64,000 bases of DNA, taken from assembly GCF_900142195.1 (NCBI RefSeq), contig NZ_FRAB01000022.1, positions 37,794-101,793 of the forward strand, given 5' to 3'. Shown one piece after another: positions 47,300 to 55,659 of the stretch; positions within the stretch are counted from its first letter, which is position 1; each line of letters starts with the position of its first letter. The DNA comes from Paraburkholderia terricola. GTDB taxonomy: Bacteria > Pseudomonadota > Gammaproteobacteria > Burkholderiales > Burkholderiaceae. Under the pieces are notes generated by a model. That model did no database searches, was not told the DNA's origin, and saw only the letters and a program-made list of their open reading frames with translations. Position numbers and translations under genes: made by a program.

Positions 47300-48820
47300 A
47301 TGAATCACGCAGAGATGCAGTTTCTGACCACCGAATTCCCGTACAAAAAGCAGTATGCGAACTTTATCGGCGGCGAATGGGTCAAGCCGGTGGGCGGCGA
47401 GTACTTCGACAACGTATCGCCGATCACCGGCGAGCCGTTCACGTCGATCCCACGTTCGCGCGAAGCCGATGTCGAACTCGCGCTCGACGCCGCGCATCGC
47501 GCAAAAGCTGCATGGGGCAAGACCTCGACCACCGACCGCGCGAACATCCTCAACCGCATCGCCGACCGGATGGAAGCGAATCTGCAGCGTATCGCGGTCG
47601 CGGAAACGATCGACAACGGCAAGCCGTTGCGCGAAACCATGGCCGCGGACATTCCGCTCGCGATCGATCACTTCCGCTATTTCGCCGGCTGCGCCCGTGC
47701 GCAGGAAGGCTCGATCTCGGAGATCGACGACGACACCGTCGCCTATCACTTTCACGAACCGCTCGGCGTGGTCGGTCAGATCATTCCGTGGAATTTCCCG
47801 ATTCTAATGGCGGTGTGGAAGCTCGCGCCCGCGCTTGCCGCCGGCAACTGCGTCGTGTTGAAGCCGGCCGAGCAGACACCCGCGTCGATTCTCGTCCTGA
47901 TGGAACTGATCCAGGACCTGCTGCCGCCGGGCGTGCTGAACGTGGTGAACGGCTTCGGCCTGGAAGCCGGCAAGCCGCTTGCATCGAGCAAACGCATCGC
48001 GAAGATCGCGTTCACCGGCGAGACCACCACCGGCCGTTTGATCATGCAGTACGCGAGCCAGAACATCATTCCGGTGACGCTCGAACTCGGCGGCAAGAGC
48101 CCGAACATTTTCTTCGCCGACGTGATGAGCCAGGACGACAGCTACTTCGACAAGGCGCTCGAAGGCTTCGCGATGTTCGCGCTGAATCAGGGCGAAGTGT
48201 GCACGTGTCCGTCGCGTGTGCTGGTCGAGGAAACGATTTACGACCGCTTCATGGAGCGCGCATTGAAGCGCGTCGCCGCGATCACGCAAGGGCACCCGCT
48301 CGATACGAAGACGATGATCGGCGCGCAGGCCTCGCAGGAACAGTTGGAAAAAATCCTGTCGTATGTCGATCTCGGCAAGCAGGAAGGCGCCCAATGTCTG
48401 ATCGGCGGTGAGCGCAACCAGCTCGACGGCGAACTAAGCAAGGGCTATTACGTGAAGCCGACCGTATTCCGCGGCCACAACAAGATGCGCATCTTCCAGG
48501 AAGAGATCTTCGGCCCGGTGGTTTCGGTGACGACGTTCAAGAACGAGGAAGAAGCGCTCGACATCGCCAACGATACGCTCTACGGCCTGGGCGCCGGCGT
48601 CTGGACGCGTGACGGCACGCGCGCCTACCGTTTCGGCCGGCAGATTCAGGCGGGCCGCGTATGGACCAACTGCTATCACGCGTATCCGGCGCACGCGGCG
48701 TTCGGCGGCTACAAGCAATCGGGCATCGGCCGTGAGAATCACAAGATGATGCTCGACCACTATCAGCAGACCAAGAACCTGCTCGTGAGCTATAGCGAGA
48801 AGCCGCTCGGTTTCTTCTGA
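47300..48820 (+). CDS. exaC: NAD-dependent aldehyde dehydrogenase (ExaC/AcoD type)
   Basis: A 506-aa ALDH. The Rossmann loop FTGETTTGR, the general-base element LELGGKSPNIFF, and the catalytic Cys301 in NQGEVCTCPS (a second Cys at 303) are all present, as in acetaldehyde dehydrogenases ExaC/AcoD. A TGAGGAG ribosome-binding site lies 7 nt before ATG 47300, and the homology starts there. Next to eat-eutBC it would oxidise acetaldehyde, the product of ethanolamine ammonia-lyase, to acetate. A sigma-54-like promoter lies upstream. Confidence 0.94.
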   Translation: MNHAEMQFLTTEFPYKKQYANFIGGEWVKPVGGEYFDNVSPITGEPFTSIPRSREADVELALDAAHRAKAAWGKTSTTDRANILNRIADRMEANLQRIAVAETIDNGKPLRETMAADIPLAIDHFRYFAGCARAQEGSISEIDDDTVAYHFHEPLGVVGQIIPWNFPILMAVWKLAPALAAGNCVVLKPAEQTPASILVLMELIQDLLPPGVLNVVNGFGLEAGKPLASSKRIAKIAFTGETTTGRLIMQYASQNIIPVTLELGGKSPNIFFADVMSQDDSYFDKALEGFAMFALNQGEVCTCPSRVLVEETIYDRFMERALKRVAAITQGHPLDTKTMIGAQASQEQLEKILSYVDLGKQEGAQCLIGGERNQLDGELSKGYYVKPTVFRGHNKMRIFQEEIFGPVVSVTTFKNEEEALDIANDTLYGLGAGVWTRDGTRAYRFGRQIQAGRVWTNCYHAYPAHAAFGGYKQSGIGRENHKMMLDHYQQTKNLLVSYSEKPLGFF

Positions 48821-48885
48821 GCGGTAGCGCTCACGTTCCAGCGGGCCGCCTTGCGCGGCTCGCTTCTTTTTAGCGAGGACATGTG

Positions 48886-49281
48886 ATGGCTGATGAGAAG
48901 GAAGTCGCCCGCGTAATCGCAACGCCCGCCGCGGTCGAACTGATCGACAAGCTGCGCGCCGAACACGGGGCGGTACTGTTCCACCAATCCGGCGGATGCT
49001 GCGACGGCAGCGCGCCGATGATGTTTCCGCAAGCCGAATTCATGGTGGGTTCGTCCGATGTCAAACTCGGAACGATTGCCGGCGCGCCGTTTTACATGAG
49101 CAACTCGCAATTCGAATATTGGCAGCACACGCAATTGATCATCGACGTGGTGCCCGGCAATGGCGGCATGTTTTCGCTGGAACGGCCTAGCGGATTGCGG
49201 TTCCTGACGCGCTCCCGGCTTTTCGAGGACGACGAGAACGCGTGGCTCGCAAAGCATCCGGTGGCGCGGGCGGATGCCTGA
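48886..49281 (+). CDS. DUF779 family protein (aldehyde-dehydrogenase partner)
   Basis: A 131-aa protein of the DUF779 family. The body contains VLFHQSGGCCDGSAPMM with adjacent cysteines, FYMSNSQFEYWQHTQLIIDVV, and GMFSLERPSGLRFLTRSR. DUF779 genes routinely follow acetaldehyde dehydrogenases in proteobacteria; biochemical function is not known. ATG 48886 has GAGG 7 nt upstream; a GTG one codon earlier is an alternative. It ends 5 bp before the convergent eutC stop. Confidence 0.88.
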   Translation: MADEKEVARVIATPAAVELIDKLRAEHGAVLFHQSGGCCDGSAPMMFPQAEFMVGSSDVKLGTIAGAPFYMSNSQFEYWQHTQLIIDVVPGNGGMFSLERPSGLRFLTRSRLFEDDENAWLAKHPVARADA

Positions 49282-49286
49282 TTGTT

Positions 49287-50084
49287 TTATTCAGCGCTCG
49301 AGTTTGATGCGTCGCTGATCGAGGGCGTTGGCGCCGCGCTCGCGAGCAGCGCGTCGCTATCGTCTTTCAGGCCGATGCCGGTGACGCCCAGGCGCCTTGC
49401 ATGCGTGAGCAGGTAATGCAACTTGTGCGCGGCCGCCGGATAGTCGAGACCTTCGGGACGCACATTCGAAATACAGTTGCGTTGCGCGTCGCTACAACCC
49501 ACTTTCGGCGCGTACGTCAGGTAGATGCCGAGGCTGTCGGGTGAACTCAAGCCTGGCCGCTCGCCGATCAACATGACCACCAGCTTCGCACCGAGCAACT
49601 CGCCGATTTCGTCGCCGAGCGCGACGCGCGCCTGGCGTGCGACCACCACCGGTCCGATCTTCCAATCCGTGAGTTTCGTGCGGACGGCTTGCAAAAGCGG
49701 AATCGACTGCTTCGACGCCGCGAACGCCGACAGGCCGTCGGCGATCACGAACACGACCTCGGGCGAATCGACCGTGAGCTGTTTCAGCGCCTCGCGGCTT
49801 TCATCGCTCAACCGCCTGCCGAGATCGGGACGCCGCAAGTAATGCTCGCGATCCGGCGCGGCGCTATGCACGTCCAACGTCCTGAAGTTCTGCGCGCGCA
49901 ACTGTTCGTGCAGCACGTCGGTGTCGAGCGGATGATGCACGGCGTCACGCGCCTGCGCATGCGACAGGTTGAACGCGAGCAACGGCGCGGTTGGCAAGCT
50001 GTTGCCCGCGCGGCCCAACGCGATACGCGCGTTGGTGAACTGGCGCAGCGCGTTCCACGGGTTCTTTTCGAGGAAGTCGCTCAT
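49287..50084 (-). CDS. eutC: Ethanolamine ammonia-lyase small subunit
   Basis: A 265-aa protein with the EutC signature blocks (ARIALGRAGNSLPTA near the N-terminus, PDREHYLRRPDLGRRL, VVFVIADGLSAFA, IGERPGLSSPDSLGIYLTYAPK). It is the small subunit of the adenosylcobalamin-dependent lyase that converts ethanolamine to acetaldehyde and ammonia. The ATG overlaps the eutB stop by 4 bp (50081-50084), indicating coupling. It ends almost against the DUF779 gene. Confidence 0.95.
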   Translation of the reverse strand: MSDFLEKNPWNALRQFTNARIALGRAGNSLPTAPLLAFNLSHAQARDAVHHPLDTDVLHEQLRAQNFRTLDVHSAAPDREHYLRRPDLGRRLSDESREALKQLTVDSPEVVFVIADGLSAFAASKQSIPLLQAVRTKLTDWKIGPVVVARQARVALGDEIGELLGAKLVVMLIGERPGLSSPDSLGIYLTYAPKVGCSDAQRNCISNVRPEGLDYPAAAHKLHYLLTHARRLGVTGIGLKDDSDALLASAAPTPSISDASNSSAE

Positions 50085-51475
50085 GCTATGCCCATCCAGT
50101 CGCGCGCGCCTTCCAGGAGCGGTTGTTGCGTGGATGCGCTCAGCAGCGCGCCGCGCGCGTCGGTGATTCGCATCGACTCCAGCCACGCTTCGAATTCGGG
50201 CGCGCGGCGCAAGCCGAGCACGTCGCGCACGTAAAGCGCGTCGTGGAACGAGGTGCTTTGATAGTTGAGCATCACGTCGTCCGCGCCCGGAATGCCCATG
50301 ATGAAGTTGATGCCGGCCACGCCGAGCAGCGTGAGCAGATTGTCCATGTCGTCCTGATCGGCTTCGGCATGATTCGTGTAGCAGATGTCGCAGCCCATCG
50401 GCACGCCCAAGAGCTTGCCGCAGAAATGGTCTTCCAGACCCGCGCGCGTGATCTGCTTGCCGTCGTACAGATACTCCGGCCCGATGAAACCGACCACCGT
50501 GTTGACGAGAAACGGATTGAACTTGCGCGCCACCGCATAGGCGCGCACTTCGCAGGTCTGTTGGTCGACGCCGAAATGCGCGTCCGCCGACAACGCGCTG
50601 CCTTGGCCCGTTTCGAAATACATCAGATTATTGCCGACCGTGCCGCGCTTCAGCGACAGTCCCGCTTCATGCGCTTCCTGCAGCAGCGCGAGCGAGATGC
50701 CGAAACCGGCGTTCGCTTTTTCCGTCCCCGCGATCGACTGAAACACGAGATCGACCGGCGCGCCTTTTTCGATCGCGGCGATCGTGTTGGTGACGTGGGT
50801 GAGCACGCACGATTGCGTGGGCACCTGGTAGCGTTGGCGGAAGTCGTCGATCATTAGCAACAGCCTGGTGATCGCGCCGAGATTGTCGCTGGCCGGATTG
50901 ATGCCGATCATCGCGTCGCCGCAGCCGTACATCAGGCCGTCGAGCATCGAGGCGGCGATGCCTTTCACGTCGTCCGTCGGATGATTCGGCTGCAGGCGCA
51001 CCGACATGTGCCCCGGCAATCCGACCGTGTTGCGAAAGCGCGTAATCACCGGACGTTTGCGCGCCGCCGCGATCAGATCCTGGTTGCGCATCAGCTTCGA
51101 GACCGCCGCGACCATTTCCGGCGTGAGGCCGGCGGTGATGCGCGTGAGCGCGTCGGCGTCGGTCGTGCTGCTCAACAGCCAGTTGCGGAAGTCGCCCACC
51201 GTCAGATGCGCGATCTCGGCGAACGCCTCTTGCGAGTGATCGTCGATCACGAGACGCGTGACTTCGTCGCTTTCGTACGGGATCAGCGCTTCGTTCAGGA
51301 ACGTGCGCAGCGGCACCTGCGCGAGCGCCATCCTGGCCGCGACGCGCTCCTCCTCGCTCGCCGCCGCGACGCCGGCGAGCTGGTCGCCGGAACGCTGCGG
51401 GCTTGCCTTCGCCATCAAGGTTTTCAGATCGGCAAAGCGATATGCGCGGCTGCCGATCGTCTCCGTATAGCTCAT
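50081..51475 (-). CDS. eutB: Ethanolamine ammonia-lyase large subunit
   Basis: A 464-aa TIM-barrel subunit carrying the active site of ethanolamine ammonia-lyase. Family blocks include HMSVRLQPNHPTDD, DAMIGINPASDNLGAI, THVTNTIAAIEKGAPVDL, SIAGTEKANAGFG and the NHAEADQDDMDNLLTLLG segment. It forms the enzyme with EutC and adenosylcobalamin. No microcompartment shell genes surround it, so acetaldehyde is presumably removed directly by the neighbouring aldehyde dehydrogenase. It starts 43 bp after the eat permease stop. Confidence 0.96.
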   Translation of the reverse strand: MSYTETIGSRAYRFADLKTLMAKASPQRSGDQLAGVAAASEEERVAARMALAQVPLRTFLNEALIPYESDEVTRLVIDDHSQEAFAEIAHLTVGDFRNWLLSSTTDADALTRITAGLTPEMVAAVSKLMRNQDLIAAARKRPVITRFRNTVGLPGHMSVRLQPNHPTDDVKGIAASMLDGLMYGCGDAMIGINPASDNLGAITRLLLMIDDFRQRYQVPTQSCVLTHVTNTIAAIEKGAPVDLVFQSIAGTEKANAGFGISLALLQEAHEAGLSLKRGTVGNNLMYFETGQGSALSADAHFGVDQQTCEVRAYAVARKFNPFLVNTVVGFIGPEYLYDGKQITRAGLEDHFCGKLLGVPMGCDICYTNHAEADQDDMDNLLTLLGVAGINFIMGIPGADDVMLNYQSTSFHDALYVRDVLGLRRAPEFEAWLESMRITDARGALLSASTQQPLLEGARDWMGIA

Positions 51476-51518
51476 CTTTACGACTCCATCGCCGCTGCTC
51501 GCACAGCGGCTCGATTCG

Positions 51519-52922
51519 TCACTCTTCCAGCAAGGCGTCCGCCGGCGCCGCTTCGCGTTGATGGCGCGTCAAGAGGAAATAGACGTAGCCCAGCGCGAGG
51601 AAGATTGCGAACACGACGGCCACCAGAAAGTTGAAGTAGACCATCGTCCCGAGACAGATCACCGCGGCCACCAGCGCGAACGCCGGAAAGAACGGAAACA
51701 GCGGCGCGCGGAACGGGCGCTCCATGTTCGGGTCGGTGCGGCGCAGCTTGAACAGCGACATCATGCTGATGATATACATCACGATAGCGCCAAATACGGA
51801 CATCGTCACGATGTTCGCCGTCAGCGTCTGGCCGCCGAACTGGATCAGCTCGTCGCTATAGATCGCGGCGATGCCGACCACGCCGCCCGCCAGGATCGCG
51901 CGATGCGGGGTCTTGAAGCGCGGATGCACTTTCGAGAGCCACTCGGGCAGATAGCCCGCGCGAGCCAGCGCGAAAATCTGCCGCGAATAGCCGAGGATGA
52001 TGCCGTGAAACGACGCGACGAGTCCGAACAGGCCGAGCCACACCAGCATATGCATCCAGCCGCTGTTTTCGCCGACGATGTACTTCATCGCTTGCGGCAG
52101 CGGATCGTTGATGTTCGACAGCTTGGTCCAGTCGCCCGCCGCGCCGGCGAACACCATCACGCCGATCGCGAGCACCACCAGCGTCAGGATGCCGGCGACA
52201 TAGGCGATCGGAATCGAACGCTTCGGGTTCTTCGCTTCCTCGGCGGCCATCGCGACGCCTTCGATCGCAAGGAAAAACCAGATCGCGAACGGAATCGCCG
52301 CGAACATGCCGTGGAACGAGCCCATGCTGAAGGTATCCGCGCCGGCCCAGCCGCCTTTCGTGAAGTTCGACCACTGGAACCCCGGCGACACCACGCCCAT
52401 GAACACCAGCAACTCGAAGATCGCGAGCAGCGTCACGCACAATTCGAAGGCTGCGGCGATCTGCACGCCGACGATATTCAACGCCATGAAGATCAGATAT
52501 GCACCCATCGCCGCGTGCTTCGGCTCGAGACCCGGAAATTGCACGTGCAGATAGGCGCCGATCGCCAATGCGATCGCCGGGGGAGCGAACACGAATTCGA
52601 CGAGGGTCGCCGCGCCCGCCAGATAACCGCCGGTCGGGCCGAACGCGTGCCGCGCGTAGGCAAACGGGCCGCCCGCATGCGGAATCGACGTGGTGAGTTC
52701 GGTGAAACTGAAAATGAAGGTCGTGTACATCGCGGCGATGAAGACCGCCGTGATGACGAAGCCCAGCGTGCCCGCGCTCGCCCAGCCATAGCTCCAGCCG
52801 AAATACTCACCGGAAATGACGAGGCCGACCGCGATTCCCCACAATTGCCACGTGCCGAGCGTCTGCTTCAACTCGTGATGCGTGACCTTACCGACGTGCT
52901 GACTGCTGGACTCTGTTTTCAT
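51519..52922 (-). CDS. eat: Ethanolamine permease (APC superfamily)
   Basis: A 467-aa inner-membrane transporter with about twelve hydrophobic helices. GVMVFAGAAGDWTKLSN, GYLAGAATLVEFVFAPPAIAL and the N-terminal TLGTWQLWGIAVGLVISGEYFGW-type segment match the Eat ethanolamine permease group. It is the first gene of the leftward eat-eutB-eutC operon, which matches its role in substrate uptake. Confidence 0.93.
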   Translation of the reverse strand: MKTESSSQHVGKVTHHELKQTLGTWQLWGIAVGLVISGEYFGWSYGWASAGTLGFVITAVFIAAMYTTFIFSFTELTTSIPHAGGPFAYARHAFGPTGGYLAGAATLVEFVFAPPAIALAIGAYLHVQFPGLEPKHAAMGAYLIFMALNIVGVQIAAAFELCVTLLAIFELLVFMGVVSPGFQWSNFTKGGWAGADTFSMGSFHGMFAAIPFAIWFFLAIEGVAMAAEEAKNPKRSIPIAYVAGILTLVVLAIGVMVFAGAAGDWTKLSNINDPLPQAMKYIVGENSGWMHMLVWLGLFGLVASFHGIILGYSRQIFALARAGYLPEWLSKVHPRFKTPHRAILAGGVVGIAAIYSDELIQFGGQTLTANIVTMSVFGAIVMYIISMMSLFKLRRTDPNMERPFRAPLFPFFPAFALVAAVICLGTMVYFNFLVAVVFAIFLALGYVYFLLTRHQREAAPADALLEE

Positions 52923-53779
52923 CGGACTCTCCTGAGGGTGCCGCTTGCTCGACGCCGCAAGGCTTTGCGGTGCATGGGCGGACAGGCTTCCGCCGATGGT
53001 AGTGAGCCATTAATCGAGGTGTTATCGAAATTCGGCAAATTTTGGCGGAGGTTATATCAGTGGGCGCTTAACTGCGGGGGCTGTTTGGCGAGGATTGAAT
53101 GGGCGGGTGATGTTTTGCCGAACGTCTGGTTTGATGCCTTGTACGCCGCTTTGCCTGCTCGGTGCCCGCTTGTGCAGCGGGCTTCGCGGATGTCTCTCTG
53201 GTTTTTATAGTCTTTGTATATGTATACGTAGTAATAGTTAACAAGCATGGGATGCGGTTGTGGATAACCTGAAACTTCGTTTTCGAATCAGAAGCCTGCG
53301 GAATCGATAACCCTGCGAAGCGCCAGCGGACAGCGACGCTCAGCCAGGGAAAACTTTTGTGCCGTCCGGCGACGCCGCGGCCTTATCAAGGTTTCGCCCA
53401 CAACGTGTCAGGCGGCTTTTACAAAAGTTGTCCAGAGGGGACTGTGGATAAGTTGGACGGCTTTGTGTCGCCCGGCCAAGGAGGAAAGGCTTTGGCGCAA
53501 ACCCTCGATTCATGCGCCGCAGCGCCGGTGCGTTTATCGCGAAAATGTTCGCACTACCAAGGCGTTGACAAGCTGCGAGCCCGTCGCTTATCGTCGCGTC
53601 GCGGGACGGTTGGTCAAGCTTGCCCCGGTTCGGGCCGCATACGTTCCGGGCACTACGGGGCTACCCCGTGGATCAGAATGACCTCCGCAGTTCGTCGCAT
53701 GAGCCCGTTGTTGCGCGTTGCGCAAATACGCTCACGCAGCACAAGACGCGTTGACTGTCGTCCCGCCCTCCTTTGCTCT
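52923..53779. other. Long non-coding region upstream of the reverse transcriptase
   Basis: About 857 bp without a supported gene. Contents: an AT-rich promoter-like patch (53200-53245), two perfect DnaA-box-like TGTGGATAA sequences (53259-53267 and 53443-53451), and a 9-bp inverted repeat AACTTTTGT/ACAAAAGTT (53352-53360 and 53421-53429). A hairpin GCGAA-AATG-TTCGC (53539-53552) and the hairpin array described separately at 53601-53766 complete it. One frame is open across 53357-53779, but its residues have no family character. Confidence 0.5.
53601..53766 (+). ncRNA. Candidate retron msr-msd RNA
   Basis: The segment is bounded by an 8-bp inverted repeat, GCGGGACG (53601-53608) and CGTCCCGC (53759-53766), in the positions expected for a1 and a2, with the RT start 13 bp further on. 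Inside are three short hairpins with 3-nt loops: CCCG-GTT-CGGG (53624-53634), ACGGGG-CTA-CCCCGT (53655-53669) and TTGCGC-GTT-GCGCAA (53711-53725). An AGC lies shortly after the left repeat. This layout fits a retron RNA, but no covariance check was possible. Confidence 0.35.
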
Positions 53780-54817
53780 ATGCCGCAATCTTCCCTGCAA
53801 GTCGTCACCTACGCGATCGCCGACGCCATGCTCGCCGGGCCTGCCGATCCGGCCACGATGGTCGAGCGGATGACGCGCGTATTGGGCGAGTCCGCCGGCT
53901 GGATGACCGGATTGGCGCGCCGGGTCGAGAAACGATTTGGCGCGCGCTGGGACAGCGTCGAAGCCAAACACCTGTCGAAGATCATCGCTGAAACCGCGGG
54001 CTTTGTTGCGGCGTGGAAAAGCCAGAACCGTCCGCGCATTGTTCGTGTGCTCACGCGACCGCCTGTTCAGCGACCTGCTCCGCGCTGGTTGCGGGACGTC
54101 ACGCTGCCGCAACTGCCGACAATCGGCGATCTGGCTGCGTGGCTCGATGTGGAACCCCTGGAGTTGGACTGGTTTGCAGATCGCTGGCGTGTAGCGGCTC
54201 ACGATGCGACGACGCGGCTTCACCACTATTCCTACAAGGCGATAGAGAAACGCGACGGTCGATGTCGAATCATCGAAATTCCCAAGTCGCGGTTGCGGGA
54301 ATTGCAGCGGAAAGTGCTGCATGGCCTGCTCGACCGGATTCCCGCTCACGATGCGGTGCATGGTTTTCGGCGCGGCAGGAACACGGTCACGTTCGCGGCG
54401 CCTCACGCTGGAAAAGCGGTTGTGATTCGCTTCGATCTGACCGATTTTTTTGCGTCGGTTCATGCGGGACGTGTTTACTCTGCGATTCATGCTTTGGGTT
54501 ATCCGTTGGAAGTTGCGCGAGCGCTGACTGCGCTGTGTACCAATCGGGTGCCGAGTGGTCGCCTGCTGGCCATCTACAAGGATCCGGCCACCGACGATGG
54601 CACCAAGAAGTCGGCCAGGGGGCTGTTGCGCGTCGAGAGGGAAGGCGAGCGCTTCGTGCTTTACGAACAGCAGACCGTCGAACAGGCCGAAGGCGGTGCG
54701 CTGGTCCCGGTCTTTCGCAACGGCGCGCTTCTGGCCCGCCAATCTCTCGCCGAGATCCGAGACCGGCTTAGGGCGTCGTGGACCTGTCCGGCACCCGGCT
54801 CGATCGATTGGGATTAA
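53780..54817 (+). pseudogene. Truncated retron-type reverse transcriptase fused in frame to a Nampt/NAPRTase C-terminus
   Basis: The frame encodes 345 aa from ATG 53780 (MPQSSLQVV). Residues about 120-255 match retron RTs of the myxobacterial type: LAAWLDVEPLELDWFADRW, HHYSYKAIEKRDGRCRIIEIPK, HAVHGFRRGRNTV-like motif and D219 in RFDLTDFFASV (first catalytic Asp). After LTALCTNRVP the RT ends: the PQGAPTSP and YxDD motifs are absent. From about 54560 the frame instead reads IYKDPATDDGTKKSARGLLRVE ... VFRNGALLARQSLAEIRDRL in pieces that align with the C-terminus of nicotinamide/nicotinate phosphoribosyltransferase. An RT without YxDD should be inactive, hence pseudogene. No ribosome-binding site precedes the ATG. 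Confidence 0.75.
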
Positions 54818-54904
54818 TGTGGGCCGCCGCCCCGGCTTTGCGCGGGTCAGCAATTACCAGGCACACGCAGCCGCGAAAAAAGTCACCGATAGCGAGCCCC
54901 CGTC

Positions 54905-55621
54905 ATGCAGCAAGCCACCGCTTCCAGTTGGAAAAGCCGTTTGAAGACCGTGATTTTCGCGGTGTTGGCCTTTGGGGCGGTCGGCGCGTTCCTGACGTCA
55001 ATGTGGGCGGTGCTCGAAGTACTTCGCTGGCTCGGCGGGTTGATGTTTATCGACGTTCACGAAGGCCGCTACATCCGGCTGGATTCAAACAGCATCATCA
55101 ACGTCTGGCCGAATAATGTACTGGTGTTCTTTTATACGCTGGTTGTTCCGTCACTGCTGGCCGGTGCACTGGAGCAATACCGTAAGCGTGCGAAACGAAA
55201 AAGACGCACGGTGGCGACGGCGGGCACAGGTAGCGGCTGGCGTTTGCTGTGTCTTCGTTTGACCGGCGTGACGCTCGCGCTGTTCGTGCTTGCCGTACCG
55301 GGCATGAATACTTATACGATCCTCACCCCGGTAGCCATCGTGCAGAAGACGTTTTTCTCACTGCACGCGGACACCTATCCGATAAGCGCCCTGTCCGGGA
55401 TCGCCTGCACAGTGGCTGGTCGCGGCGCAATTTTCACCGATTTTTCACTGACCGACGGACGGCAGCTCAGCCTCAGCGGCTTCGACACGCGCGTCGTGAC
55501 AGCGCTTGCTAAGGTGCGGGGCATTCGTATCGACTACGACAGTCGCTGCGCTTCGGGCGTCGGTGTTCCTTCGTATGACCCGTCAGCTGCACCGTTAGCA
55601 GCGTTTTTTAGAGGCACATAG
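54905..55621 (+). CDS. Hypothetical membrane protein
   Basis: A 238-aa protein not recognised. Hydrophobic segments at about 15-45, 70-95 and 113-135 suggest three membrane helices with a basic cytoplasmic loop (EQYRKRAKRKRR) between the second and third. A C-terminal domain of about 100 residues with three cysteines lies outside the membrane. It is 87 bp downstream of the RT-Nampt frame. Base use is still GC-rich at third positions, so the frame looks genuine. No toxin, immunity or phage motif was seen. Confidence 0.65.
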   Translation: MQQATASSWKSRLKTVIFAVLAFGAVGAFLTSMWAVLEVLRWLGGLMFIDVHEGRYIRLDSNSIINVWPNNVLVFFYTLVVPSLLAGALEQYRKRAKRKRRTVATAGTGSGWRLLCLRLTGVTLALFVLAVPGMNTYTILTPVAIVQKTFFSLHADTYPISALSGIACTVAGRGAIFTDFSLTDGRQLSLSGFDTRVVTALAKVRGIRIDYDSRCASGVGVPSYDPSAAPLAAFFRGT

Positions 55622-55659
55622 GGATCGGAACGCGGGTGGCTCACCGCCGCGTACACCCG

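Noticed and set aside
53195..53460. Replication origin suggested by DnaA boxes and AT-rich DNA
   Set aside because: Only two boxes and no dnaA, rep or parAB genes nearby; too weak to call an origin.
53357..53779. Possible 141-residue N-terminal extension of the RT
   Set aside because: The frame is open but the residues have no RT or other family features, and the stretch contains hairpins fitting a non-coding RNA.
53780..54817. A functional retron with phosphoribosyltransferase toxin
   Set aside because: Only the extreme C-terminus of a Nampt-like protein is present, without its catalytic core, and the RT lacks YxDD, so an active RT-toxin pair is not supported.
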